From: an uncultured Caulobacteraceae bacterium
Lineage (GTDB): Bacteria; Pseudomonadota; Alphaproteobacteria; Caulobacterales; Caulobacteraceae
Direction: 5' to 3'
DNA length: 50,451 bases
Assembly: GCA_903923135.1 (NCBI GenBank)
Contig: CAIXWN010000135.1
Coordinates: 1 to 50,451, forward strand
Shown in pieces: positions 9,354 to 17,233 of this stretch. The notes below the pieces were generated by a model. The model ran no database searches. It was not told the origin of the DNA and worked only from the letters and a program-made list of their open reading frames with translations. The position numbers and the translations under genes were made by a program. Each line of letters begins with the position of its first letter. Position 1 is the first letter of the stretch.

Positions 9354-9749
9354 ATGTCGCTGTTGCTGAATATACTGTGGTTCATCCTGGGGGGCTTCGC
9401 GGCCGGGCTGGCCTGGTTCCTCGGCGGCGTGCTGCTGGCCATAACGATCGTCGGCCTTCCGTGGGCGGCGGCGGCGTTCCGGATCGGCGTCTTCGCGTTC
9501 GCTCCGTTTGGCTCCCGGGTGGTCGACCGACGTATGCTCACCGGACGGGACGACCTTGGCACGGGGGCTCTGGGCGTTGTCCTCAACGTGCTCTGGTTCC
9601 TGTTCGCCGGATGGTACATAGCGCTGGCCCATGTGGTGATTGGGGCCGCGCAGTGTGTCACCCTCATCGGGATCCCCTTCGGTCTGCAGCACTTCAAGCT
9701 GGCGCTGATCGCTCTGGCGCCGGTGGGCAAGAGCATAGCGCCGGCCTGA
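9354..9749 (+). CDS. YccF domain-containing inner-membrane protein
   Basis: A 131-residue protein with two related hydrophobic halves, each a long helix pair followed by GLPWA or GIPFG and a phenylalanine- or leucine-rich turn (FAFAPFGSRVV, IALAPVGKSI). This repeat is typical of the YccF family (formerly DUF307), small inner-membrane proteins of unknown function. The ATG at 9354 follows AAGGAAAAAGCG, a good ribosome binding site. The open frame continues upstream to 9096, but that part is non-hydrophobic and lacks a ribosome binding site. The 233-base gap before it also holds the upstream region of the divergent msrA. Confidence 0.85.
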   Translation: MSLLLNILWFILGGFAAGLAWFLGGVLLAITIVGLPWAAAAFRIGVFAFAPFGSRVVDRRMLTGRDDLGTGALGVVLNVLWFLFAGWYIALAHVVIGAAQCVTLIGIPFGLQHFKLALIALAPVGKSIAPA

Positions 9750-9773
9750 GCGTCTGATGAGAGGGTTCGAAGC

Positions 9774-10136
9774 ATGACGGTTGTCGTGACGGGGGGCGCG
9801 AAGGGCATCGGCCCGGCAATCGCCCGAAGACTCGCCTCTCCGGGCGAAAACCTGGTGCTTGTCTTCCTCCGCGACGCGGTCGCCGCAGCTGCTAACGAGT
9901 TCGAGGCCCTGGGCGTGCCGATCAACGGCGTCGCGCCGGGCCTGGTGCGAACGTCCTCGGTTTCGGCGATCGTGGGCGGCGAAGAAGCCGCCGAGTGGGC
10001 AACGCTGGCCAATCCGTCCGGGCGACTGAGCGGCGATACCGAATACACCGAAGTCGTGGCTTTTCTGGCCAGTCCGGCGGGGGGGGGCGTCCAGGTTCAG
10101 GTGATACAGGCAAATGGTGGTCCGTATTTGGGATAG
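9774..10136 (+). pseudogene. short-chain dehydrogenase remnant with the catalytic core deleted in frame
   Basis: The 120 codons encode both ends of an SDR oxidoreductase. The nucleotide-binding TGGAKGIG is at residues 6-13, and the C-terminal INGVAPGLVRT, GRLSGDTEYTEVVAFLAS and QANGG occupy residues 50-120. The segment between ANEFEALGVP and INGVAPG should hold the rest of the Rossmann fold, the NNAG motif and the Ser-Tyr-Lys catalytic residues. It is missing, roughly 120-130 residues. The reading frame survives, so a short product could be made, but it cannot be an active SDR. The start follows a weak GAGGG region, 24 bases after the YccF-like gene. Confidence 0.78.
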
Positions 10137-10347
10137 CCGGCCTGTGGGCCGAGCGAAGACCCGCCATGCAGGGCTTCGTGTCAGGGGTGCGGGCTGATTT
10201 CGACCCGGGGATGCTGTAGGGGCTGCAGTCTGGGCTCGGCGCAGCTCTGGCGGGCGTGCCCGGGAGATTGAATCGCCGAGCGACGACGCGGGTCTGTTCA
10301 TCGGGACCCGTGATGAAGGGGAGGGCGGCCGTGCCCGTTTTGTCAGC
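10137..10347. other. non-coding or decayed stretch before the TonB receptor
   Basis: No convincing gene is present. In a frame offset from the receptor, ATG at 10313 opens MKGRAAVPVLSA and stops at 10349. That peptide ends like a signal-peptidase site and could be the leftover of the receptor's lost leader. No cobalamin riboswitch core was recognised. Confidence 0.4.
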
Positions 10348-12366
10348 GTGACGTCGGATCCGCCGCCGAGTGTGGAGGCTGTGGTTGTCCGCCCGGCCAA
10401 TCTGCCGCCGAGTCCGGCCGACGCCGCCTTTTCCATCATCAGGCTCAGCGGAGAGGCGCTCCGGACCGCCCCGCGACTGGATGAGGTCCTGGCCAACATA
10501 CCCGGCGTGTCGCTGTTCCGCCGCACCTCCAGCCTCGGTGCGAATCCGACATCGCAGGGAGTCTCGCTTCGCGGCGTTGCCGGATCGGGCGCCAGCCGGG
10601 CTCTGGTGACTCTGGATGGAGTACCGCAGAACGATCCGTTTGGTGGCTGGGTGATCTGGACGCGTCTGAATATCGAGAACATTGAGGCCGCTACTGTCGT
10701 GCGCGGCGCCGGCGCTGGCCCCTACGGGGCGGGGGCGCTCACCGGGGTCATCGCGATGAATGCCGTCACCACTCCGCCCGGTGATTGGGCGGTCGATGGC
10801 GACTTCGGATCCCTGGGCCTCGCCCGGGGAGGCGGAGCCCTCACTGTGAAGGCGGGACGCGGCGTGCTGCGCCTTTCCGCGGCTGGCGAACACAGCGACG
10901 GCTGGACGCCTGTCGTCGCTGGACGCGGGGCCGCCGACCGGCGATTGACCCTGGACGACCGCGAGATTGGCCTGCATTTCCTCTCCCAGGTGGGCGCGGC
11001 CACGCAGGATCTTCGCGCCACGGCCTTTGAGGAAGAACGCGGCGCCGGGTTGGCCGGCGCCCACTCCCGGGAGCGGGGTTTCAGCGCCAGCGCCAGTGCG
11101 GCCCGGCCGCCAGAGCCGGGGGCGCCGGGATGGCGAGCCCAGGCGTGGATTCAGGCCTCTGACCTGGCCAACACTTCGGTAACGGTCGCTGCGGACCGGC
11201 AGAGCGCCACCCTGTCCAACAATCAGTATGCGACCCCGGCTCTGGGGTATGGCGCCAACGCCGCCCTGCGGGGCGTTGGCGCCACCAGCACCTTCGAAGT
11301 TGGCGTCGACATCCGCGGCGCCGCAGGCGAGGATCGCGAGCGTTTCGCTGCTGTGTCCGGCGTGCTGACGAAGCAGCGGCTCGCCGGCGGACAGACTTTC
11401 ACGGGCGGCCTCTACGGCGAGGCGACCCTGGAGCACTCAGCATGGCTTTTCACAGCCGGTGGCCGACTCGACGGTTGGGGTACCTTCAACTCTCACCGGT
11501 TGGAATCACTCGTGGCCACGGGCGCGCAGACCCTGAACCAGCGCGCTGCGGACCGTGGCGGCGTTCTGCCCAGCGGCCGGCTCGGCGGGCGGGTGAATCT
11601 CGGGGCGTCGACCTGGTTCAGGACAGCTGCCTATACCGGATTTCGTGCGCCCACGCTGAACGAACTGTTCCGCCCGTTCCGCCAGGGCTCGAATATCACC
11701 GAAGCGAATTCCGCTCTGACGCCGGAACGGCTGTACGGCGCAGAAATCGGGGCGGGCGGTCAGGTGTCCCGTGCGACCTGGACCGTCACCGCATTTTACA
11801 ACCTGCTCGACAACCCGGTCACCAATGTCACTCTCGCCCGCGGGCCGTTCCTCGATCCGGTAGAGGGTTTTGTCCCTGCGGGAGGCGCGCTCCTGCAACG
11901 GCGGAATGTCGGTTCGGTGAAAGCCTATGGCCTCGAGGCCGAGGCCGCGGCCCCTTTGGGCGATCAACTGAAAACCAGCTTCGCCCTGAGTTTGACTCAT
12001 GCGCGGGTCGACGGCGGTGTCGTGGCGCCGCAACTGACGGGAAGAATCCCAACTGAAACGCCAGGGCTGGTCGTGACAGGCGGCGTAAGTTGGACCCCCG
12101 TCGCAACTCTGACCCTGTCGTCCGCACTGCGGTACGAGGGAAAGCGGTTCGATGACGACCGAAACACCCTGCGCCTACCTGGGGCGACCATGGCAAGCCT
12201 GCGGGCCGAATGGCGCCCCCGCCGCGGCATGGCCGTCTTCGTCGAGGCGGCCAATCTGCTCGACGCCGCAGTGGCGACGGGCGAGACCGGCAACGGCGTG
12301 TTCAGCTACGGGCCGCCCAGAACCGTCACAGTCGGATTTTCGCTTAACGGCCCCGGCGGCCTTTGA
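10348..12366 (+). CDS. TonB-dependent outer-membrane receptor, N-terminus possibly defective
   Basis: The plug domain is clear from about residue 30 (RLDEVLANIPGVSLF, SQGVSLRGVAGSGASRALVTLDGVP, VVRGAGAGPYGAGALTGVIAM). It is followed by a beta-barrel ending near YGPPRTVTVGFSL. BtuB-like receptors of this size import vitamin B12 or metal chelates using the TonB system. At 672 residues the barrel looks complete. However, the only usable start is a GTG at 10348, and the product begins with what looks like a mature N-terminus (PPPSVEAVVV) without any signal peptide. The frame runs further upstream without a leader-like stretch. It may be a pseudogene, or the true leader may be in another frame. 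Confidence 0.85.
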   Translation: MTSDPPPSVEAVVVRPANLPPSPADAAFSIIRLSGEALRTAPRLDEVLANIPGVSLFRRTSSLGANPTSQGVSLRGVAGSGASRALVTLDGVPQNDPFGGWVIWTRLNIENIEAATVVRGAGAGPYGAGALTGVIAMNAVTTPPGDWAVDGDFGSLGLARGGGALTVKAGRGVLRLSAAGEHSDGWTPVVAGRGAADRRLTLDDREIGLHFLSQVGAATQDLRATAFEEERGAGLAGAHSRERGFSASASAARPPEPGAPGWRAQAWIQASDLANTSVTVAADRQSATLSNNQYATPALGYGANAALRGVGATSTFEVGVDIRGAAGEDRERFAAVSGVLTKQRLAGGQTFTGGLYGEATLEHSAWLFTAGGRLDGWGTFNSHRLESLVATGAQTLNQRAADRGGVLPSGRLGGRVNLGASTWFRTAAYTGFRAPTLNELFRPFRQGSNITEANSALTPERLYGAEIGAGGQVSRATWTVTAFYNLLDNPVTNVTLARGPFLDPVEGFVPAGGALLQRRNVGSVKAYGLEAEAAAPLGDQLKTSFALSLTHARVDGGVVAPQLTGRIPTETPGLVVTGGVSWTPVATLTLSSALRYEGKRFDDDRNTLRLPGATMASLRAEWRPRRGMAVFVEAANLLDAAVATGETGNGVFSYGPPRTVTVGFSLNGPGGL

Positions 12367-12416
12367 GCGCAACGCCGGAACCGCCTGAATCGAAGGCGAA
12401 CCTGTGATCTTTCGGT

Positions 12417-12477
12417 GACAGGCGGAAGGGATTCACTACCGCCTGTCGCCGATGCCGGAGTCCATCGTGGATCCGGT
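12417..12477. terminator. stem-loops between convergent genes
   Basis: GACAGGCGG at 12417-12425 pairs perfectly with CCGCCTGTC at 12439-12447 around a 13-base loop. A second hairpin with one bulge follows at about 12456-12477 (CCGGAGTCCA with TGGATCCGG). They sit between the ends of the receptor gene (plus) and the small-protein gene (minus). No T-run follows, so factor-independent termination is uncertain. Confidence 0.45.
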
Positions 12478-12486
12478 CCAGTGACG

Positions 12487-12690
12487 CTACTTGGCCGAGG
12501 GCGCCGGGGCGTCCGTCTTGGCCGCCGGCTTGGCATGGTGTTTGCCCTTATGGGCGTGGGGTTTGGCGGCCTTTTCCGGCGGGTTGGCGATCGGTTGCAT
12601 CGTCACAGGCGCGGCGGACTGCGCCAGAACCGATCCGCCGTAGAGGGTGGCGAGGGCTACCGCCGCGATCCCCAGAGCCGAGAACTTCAT
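12487..12690 (-). CDS. small secreted Lys/His/Pro/Ala-rich protein
   Basis: A 67-residue protein that starts at ATG 12690 behind an excellent AGGAGGAAATCGACA ribosome binding site. Residues 1-23 form a signal peptide (MKFSALGIAAVALATLYGG, cleavage after SVLAQ or VLA). The mature part is about 44 residues, unfolded in character, with a basic histidine/lysine cluster HAHKGKHHAK and alternating Pro/Ala. I do not recognise a family; the composition recalls acid-shock or metal-buffering periplasmic peptides, which is only an analogy. It is divergent from the EpsD gene. A longer upstream frame to 12750 lacks a ribosome binding site. Confidence 0.75.
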   Translation of the reverse strand: MKFSALGIAAVALATLYGGSVLAQSAAPVTMQPIANPPEKAAKPHAHKGKHHAKPAAKTDAPAPSAK

Positions 12691-12815
12691 TGTCGATTTC
12701 CTCCTGAGTTTGCAGACGGTTCGCCGCCCATGGCCTCTTGATACCGCCATTCCGAATCTTCGAAAAGCCCGTGGCCTCTCGGGTCCCGGCGGGGCCGCGC
12801 CTCTGTGAGGCGAAA

Positions 12816-12845
12816 TTGACGTTGACCCCGGTGCTGAGCTAGTGA
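12816..12845 (+). promoter_or_regulatory. candidate housekeeping promoter for the exopolysaccharide locus
   Basis: TTGACG at 12816-12821 and GCTAGTGA at 12838-12845 resemble the Caulobacter housekeeping pattern (TTGACGS and GCTANAWC), with 18 bases between the -35 and the TAGTGA hexamer. It lies 40 bases before the epsD-like start. It was matched by eye only. Confidence 0.4.
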
Positions 12846-12884
12846 CCCAATGGTCGGGGTGGTTTTGGTTCGGGACTTCAAATT

Positions 12885-13802
12885 ATGACTTCATTCAGGG
12901 TGGGCTTGCTGGCCGCCTCGGCCTGTGTCGCCCTGGCGGGATGCCATTTCCCGTGGACTGGCGGAGGCGCGAAGGCTCCCACCGGTCAGGTGGTCGCCAC
13001 CATCGACGGTCGGGAGGTCACGGTTCGCGATCTCCAGGTTGAGCTCGGCACAGCCACCTTTGCGGACGCGAAGACGCGCAAGGCCGCGGAGATGCTCGCG
13101 CTTCGTAACATCGTCACCCGGATCGTGCTGGCCAACGCCGCGCATGAGCAGGGTCTCGACAAGACCCCCGATTTCGCCGTTCAGAAGGCCCGCGCCATGG
13201 ACTCAGTCCTGGCCCAGACACTTCAGCAGAAGATTATTTCCGATGTTCCGCAGCCGTCGAAGGACGAGGTGCAGAGCTATATGAATGCCCACTCCGACAT
13301 CTTTCTCGAGCGCAAGGTGTTCGCTGTGGATCAGCTTCGCATGAAGCGGCCGTCGGATCCGGCTGTGTTCAAGGCGCTTGAACCTCTCAAGACCTTAGAG
13401 CAGATCCAGGACGTGCTCAAAGCTCAAGGCGTGCCCTTCCAGCGGGCGGTGGGAACGTTCGACACTGTGGGCGCCGATCCTCGTCTCGTCGAAAAGATCG
13501 TGAAAATGCCGCCTGGCGAGATTTTCGCCATCCCGGCGGGAGACAGCATCCTGCTGAACCAGGTGCGGGACACAAAAGTCGTTCCGTTCACAGGCGAGCA
13601 GGCGGCCAGTTACGCCCAGAAGTTGATCACCCATCAGCGCACGCAGGAGGCGATCGACCGCACAGCGGCGGGGATCATGGCCAAGGCTGGTCCCAAGATC
13701 AGGTTCAACAAGGACTATGCGCCGCAGAAACCTTCAGGGGCGCCCGCCGCTCCGCCGCCGTCGGCCGCTGGCCAACCGGCCAAAGCCGCGACGAACCCCT
13801 GA
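12885..13802 (+). CDS. EpsD-family peptidyl-prolyl isomerase-like lipoprotein
   Basis: A 305-residue exported protein with a lipobox VALAGC ending at Cys20. A SurA/PpiC-like chaperone region follows (GREVTVRDLQVELGTATFADAKT, then an all-helical part with QPSKDEVQSYMNAHSDIFLERK). A weakly conserved rotamase-like part sits around residues 140-230 (GTFDTVGADPRLVEKIVKMPPGEIF), and the tail is Pro/Ala-rich. EpsD proteins sit at the head of exosortase-linked exopolysaccharide loci and are thought to help outer-membrane or secreted components fold. It is the first gene of the locus and its stop codon lies inside a strong stem-loop. Confidence 0.82.
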   Translation: MTSFRVGLLAASACVALAGCHFPWTGGGAKAPTGQVVATIDGREVTVRDLQVELGTATFADAKTRKAAEMLALRNIVTRIVLANAAHEQGLDKTPDFAVQKARAMDSVLAQTLQQKIISDVPQPSKDEVQSYMNAHSDIFLERKVFAVDQLRMKRPSDPAVFKALEPLKTLEQIQDVLKAQGVPFQRAVGTFDTVGADPRLVEKIVKMPPGEIFAIPAGDSILLNQVRDTKVVPFTGEQAASYAQKLITHQRTQEAIDRTAAGIMAKAGPKIRFNKDYAPQKPSGAPAAPPPSAAGQPAKAATNP

Positions 13803-13832
13803 CCACAACGCAGGCGCCGGGCCTGCGTGGTC
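13801..13832 (+). terminator. strong stem-loop overlapping the epsD-like stop codon
   Basis: GACCA at 13801-13805 pairs with TGGTC at 13828-13832, and CGCAGGC at 13809-13815 pairs with GCCTGCG at 13821-13827. The loop is 5 bases, with a 3-base bulge (CAA). No T-run follows. It could end part of the transcripts or protect the epsD-like mRNA end. Confidence 0.5.
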
Positions 13833-14157
13833 CGATGGATAGGAAATGCACGGCGCAGTGGCTGATCGCCCTCCGAAGAGGCGTTGCCGGACCAGACCCG
13901 GATCGGGCGCCCCAGGAGGCGATCCCGGCCGCCGCCGTGAGGGTGACGTCTTCGCTGACTGTCGGGCTGGTCGATTTCGGTCAAGGCCACGGATCAAGTG
14001 AGCATCGCAGCGCGCGCTGAGGCTTTTCGGATGCCGATGTGCTCTGGGCTTTTAACAGGTGGCTGCAATTTGCCGCAGAGTGGGCTATGCGGGTTCTGCG
14101 GAAGAGTTGCACGGGCCGCGGACGCAAACCTGGGTTGATCGGAGGTTCAAATTGACG
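13833..14157. other. intergenic region before the export-protein gene
   Basis: Apart from the stem-loop just upstream, I see no convincing gene in these 325 bases. A 61-codon frame from 13835 has no ribosome binding site and no recognisable sequence. The region probably carries a promoter for the export gene, but none could be picked out with confidence. GGAGG at 14141-14145 is the ribosome binding site of the next gene. Confidence 0.5.
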
Positions 14158-15000
14158 ATGCGTAGGACCGTTGTCGGGCTGGCTATCGGAGTGTCGTTGG
14201 CCCTGTGCGGCTCGACGGCCGTGTCTGCCCAGAGTGCAGGCGCCACGCGGAGCCAGGCGGCGGCCGATCCCGTCGGACCCGCTGCCGATGACACAGCCTC
14301 GCAGAACTACATCCTCGGTGCGGCCGACGTGATCGAGGTGAGTGTTCTCGGGCGACCGGACTTCACTACGAAGGGCCGCATCGGCGAGGACGGCACGATC
14401 CGCGTGCCTTACCTGGGCAGTGTGACCGCCAGCAATAAGACCACGGTGCAACTCGCCGACGAACTCGGTAAGGCGCTCGAAAGCGGTGGGTATTTCTCGC
14501 ACCCGATCGTAAAGGTTGACGTCTCCTCCTACGCCAGTCGGTATGTCACGGTGCTGGGCAACGTCGGATCCCCCGGCCTGATTCCAGTCGATCGCGCCTA
14601 TCGGTTGTCGGAGATCGTGGCCCGGGTCGGCGGGGTCAAGGAGACCGGAGCCGATTACGTGGTGTTCCGGCCCCGGGTTGGCGCGGAGCGCCATATCACC
14701 GTTCAAGCGCTCGCCACGGGGGACCTGAAGGATGACCCCTATGTCTCGCCGGGCGACAAGATCTACAGCCCTGACGCGGATCTTTTCTATGTCTCGGGAC
14801 AGGTGAAGGCTCCTGGTGCGTTCCCGTTGCGCGCGAACGTCACCCTGCGCATGGCCATTTCTCGGGCAGGAGGCCTGACGGAGTCGGGTAGTGACAAGAG
14901 TGTCACGGTGACCCGTGCGGGTCAGAAGTTGCCCCATGTCGATCTGGACAGCAAGGTGATGCCCGGCGACATCCTTTTGATCGGCGAGCGCCTGTTCTAG
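14158..15000 (+). CDS. EpsE/Wza-like outer-membrane polysaccharide export protein
   Basis: The 280-residue product has a signal peptide (residues 1-24, ending STAVSAQ). A Poly_export domain at about 50-125 contains YILGAADVIEVSVLGRPDF, and two SLBB-type beta-grasp repeats start near 127 and 209 (VTVLGNVGSPG, FYVSGQVKAPGAF). Proteins of this kind form the periplasmic/outer-membrane channel for polysaccharide. It lacks a lipobox, unlike Wza. The start could instead be the in-frame TTG at 14152, which lies 6 bases from GGAGG, while ATG 14158 lies 12 bases away. The same frame extends to 14059 without leader character. It is followed by the EpsF gene after 137 bases. Confidence 0.9.
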   Translation: MRRTVVGLAIGVSLALCGSTAVSAQSAGATRSQAAADPVGPAADDTASQNYILGAADVIEVSVLGRPDFTTKGRIGEDGTIRVPYLGSVTASNKTTVQLADELGKALESGGYFSHPIVKVDVSSYASRYVTVLGNVGSPGLIPVDRAYRLSEIVARVGGVKETGADYVVFRPRVGAERHITVQALATGDLKDDPYVSPGDKIYSPDADLFYVSGQVKAPGAFPLRANVTLRMAISRAGGLTESGSDKSVTVTRAGQKLPHVDLDSKVMPGDILLIGERLF

Positions 15001-15137
15001 CGAGACTGGGTATGGACTGAATCTGGCCGCCGCGGCCCCGCCGCTTCTGACAGAACCGAACGCGCCATCCCTGCCGATAAATGAAAGATCTTTGAGTAGA
15101 CTAGGTGGGTGATGGGTTTGCTCGCCGGAGGAATTGA

Positions 15138-16517
15138 ATGAATATCGGCCAGTTTCTGATTATATTCTGGGCTCGGCGAGTGCTGATTCTGGCGGCGACA
15201 CTGAGCTGCCTGGTCGGCGCACTGATCGTAACGGCCATACTACCGCCCCGTTGGCAGTCAACGGCTCGGGTCATGCTGGATTACATCAAGCCTGACCCGG
15301 TCACCGGGCAGGTGATCGCCGGGGCTTCCACCCGCGCCTATGTCGCCACCCAGACGCAGCTGGTGACGGACTATACAGTAGCAGGTCAGGTGGCCGAACA
15401 GATGAACTGGCTGTCGGATCCGGCGCTGATCGCCCAATGGCGTCAGCGGCCGGCGAACGACCTTCGCGACTATAAGCGCTGGCTGGCCGACCTTGTCATC
15501 GCCAACACCAAGGCGAGCCTCGTCGAAGGCAGCAATATTCTCGAGATCACCTACACCGCCTCGAAGCCCGCCGAAGCCAAGAGCGCTGCTGAAGCGGTGC
15601 GCAAGGGTTACATCGATGCGACCCTGAACTTCCGGCATCAGGACGCCGAGCGTAACGCCGCCTGGTACTCGGGCCAGCTTGAGAAGGCCAAGCAGGCGCT
15701 TGACGCGGCCGTGGCGACCGAAGCGAGCTATGAGCGGGCTAATGGCCTGGTTATGCAGCAGAACAAGCTCGACGCCGAGAGCGCGCGGCTTCAGGCGCTC
15801 ACGCAACAGGGTGCGCCCCTGTCCACCCCGGTTCTGCCAACAGGGGACTCCTCGACGGCGGCGACCCAGTTGGCAAGCGTCCAGGCCCAACTGGCGGCTC
15901 AGCTGAAGATCCTGGGGCCGAACAACCCGGAGATTCAGGATCTCCAGTCGAAGAAGGCGGCGCTTTCGGAGCTCGTGGCGCGGGACAAGGCTGACGCCCG
16001 CAAGGCGGCCGCCCAGATTTCCTCGGGCGGGGCGGTCGCGCTGGAACATGCCGTGTCCGCACAGAAGGCCAAGGTGGTCGCGCAGAGCGAACAGATCGGC
16101 AAGCTGAACGAACTTCATCAGGACGTCGAACTGCGTCGGGCGGAGTACGATCACATCCAGGCCAAGCTGGTTCAGTATCGCGAACAGGCCAGCTCGACCG
16201 AGGACAGCACAAGCGCCGCCGAGGACAATGTGACGCCGTTGGGGACTGCGGCCACGCCAAAGGCCCCGGTCTTCCCGAACTATTTCCTGATCGTGCCCGG
16301 CGCGATCGGCCTGGGTCTCGCCGTGGGTGTCCTGGTGAGCTTGTTGATGGAGTTCTTCGGCCGCAGGGTGCGCAGCGCCGACGACCTGAATATCGATCCT
16401 GAAACACCGCTAATTTGCGTGATACCCGATGTGGGGAGCAAGCGGGGCGGACGCCCCACGGGCGCGAAGCTCCGACGTCGCTGGTTGTCAGCCAACCGGG
16501 GAGCCGTCGGCGCATGA
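15138..16517 (+). CDS. EpsF-like chain length determinant (Wzz/PCP) protein
   Basis: The 459-residue inner-membrane protein has one membrane helix near residues 14-35 and a second near 380-402. Between them lies a large periplasmic part rich in coiled coil (roughly 190-350). This is the layout of polysaccharide co-polymerases that set chain length and link export to the cytoplasmic ATPase. The cytoplasmic end (RRVRSADDLNIDPETPLICVIPD) is typical of the EpsF/XrtA-type chain length family. The start ATG follows GGAGGAATTGA. Its stop overlaps the next start as ATGA, so the ATPase is translationally coupled to it. Confidence 0.9.
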   Translation: MNIGQFLIIFWARRVLILAATLSCLVGALIVTAILPPRWQSTARVMLDYIKPDPVTGQVIAGASTRAYVATQTQLVTDYTVAGQVAEQMNWLSDPALIAQWRQRPANDLRDYKRWLADLVIANTKASLVEGSNILEITYTASKPAEAKSAAEAVRKGYIDATLNFRHQDAERNAAWYSGQLEKAKQALDAAVATEASYERANGLVMQQNKLDAESARLQALTQQGAPLSTPVLPTGDSSTAATQLASVQAQLAAQLKILGPNNPEIQDLQSKKAALSELVARDKADARKAAAQISSGGAVALEHAVSAQKAKVVAQSEQIGKLNELHQDVELRRAEYDHIQAKLVQYREQASSTEDSTSAAEDNVTPLGTAATPKAPVFPNYFLIVPGAIGLGLAVGVLVSLLMEFFGRRVRSADDLNIDPETPLICVIPDVGSKRGGRPTGAKLRRRWLSANRGAVGA

Positions 16518-17227
16518 GTGAGACCTTGACCGAATCCCGGCCGGCAGGCGGGGACGGTTCCACCTCGACATCAACGCCGTCAGAAGGGTCATACGGGTTT
16601 TCGCCCGCCATGGTGTCGGTCGCGGGGGCCGTTGGTCCTCAGGCGGAGGCGATCCGCGGCCTGCGGACTCACATCATGGCCCAGCACATCAATCATGGCC
16701 GGCGCGCTCTGGCCATCTGCGGCCCAAGCATAGGGGTGGGGTGCTCGTTCACCGCCGCCAATCTGGCGGTGTCGCTCTCCCAGATCGGTGTAAAGACCTT
16801 GCTGATCGATGCGGATCTGCGGCGGCCTTCGATTGATATCCTTATTCGACCGCCTCATGAGCCCGCTGGCCTGGCCAACTGTCTCAGGTCGCTCGACACC
16901 CCGTTCGGGGCCAGTATCGACGCCGATGTATTGCCCAATTTTTCTGTGCTCTACGCTGGTCGGGCCGCAGAGAGCCCGCAGGAACTCCTGGCCGGCGACC
17001 GGTTCCGCGCGCTGATGAATTTCTGTTTGCGGGAATTCGACGTCACCATCGTCGATACACCGCCGGCGAACACCTCCTCCGACGCCCGTCGGATAAGTGA
17101 TGTCGTCGGCTACAGCCTGATCGTCACGGCCCGGGACAAGACCGCGGTGCGCGACGTCAAGGTGTTGATAAACCAACTGCGTGCGGACCACACCCTGGTC
17201 ATTGGAACTGTTATGAACCGAGCCTGA
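16514..17227 (+). CDS. EpsG-like ParA/BY-kinase-type ATPase with altered Walker A
   Basis: The 237-residue product aligns with CpsD/CapB/EpsG exopolysaccharide tyrosine kinases: EAIRGLRTHIMA before the P-loop, Walker A' LLIDADLRRP at 97-105 and Walker B TIVDTPP at 178-184. The P-loop reads GPSIGVGCSF (70-79), with Cys77 where the catalytic lysine is expected. No C-terminal tyrosine cluster is present; the chain ends GTVMNRA. It may bind the EpsF tail as a regulatory partner without normal kinase activity. I recall similar GC(S/T)F P-loops in related alphaproteobacterial proteins but could not check. The exosortase gene starts 6 bases downstream. Confidence 0.83.
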   Translation: MSETLTESRPAGGDGSTSTSTPSEGSYGFSPAMVSVAGAVGPQAEAIRGLRTHIMAQHINHGRRALAICGPSIGVGCSFTAANLAVSLSQIGVKTLLIDADLRRPSIDILIRPPHEPAGLANCLRSLDTPFGASIDADVLPNFSVLYAGRAAESPQELLAGDRFRALMNFCLREFDVTIVDTPPANTSSDARRISDVVGYSLIVTARDKTAVRDVKVLINQLRADHTLVIGTVMNRA

Positions 17228-17233
17228 CCTCGT

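Noticed and set aside
10137-10347. Cobalamin riboswitch ahead of the BtuB-like receptor
   Set aside because: No conserved B12-box or core helices could be recognised in the 211 bases.
9195-10682. 495-codon minus-strand frame over the YccF-like, SDR remnant and receptor genes
   Set aside because: Arg/Pro/Ser-rich with no motifs, and opposite to well-supported genes.
9922-11436. 504-codon minus-strand frame over the receptor
   Set aside because: Shadow of the receptor plug and barrel with no family resemblance.
12487-12690. Small secreted protein as exosortase substrate
   Set aside because: Its C-terminus (APAPSAK) has no PEP-like motif, helix or basic end.
13835-14020. 61-codon frame after the epsD-like gene
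   Set aside because: No ribosome binding site, no motif and unremarkable codon use; it is likely non-coding.
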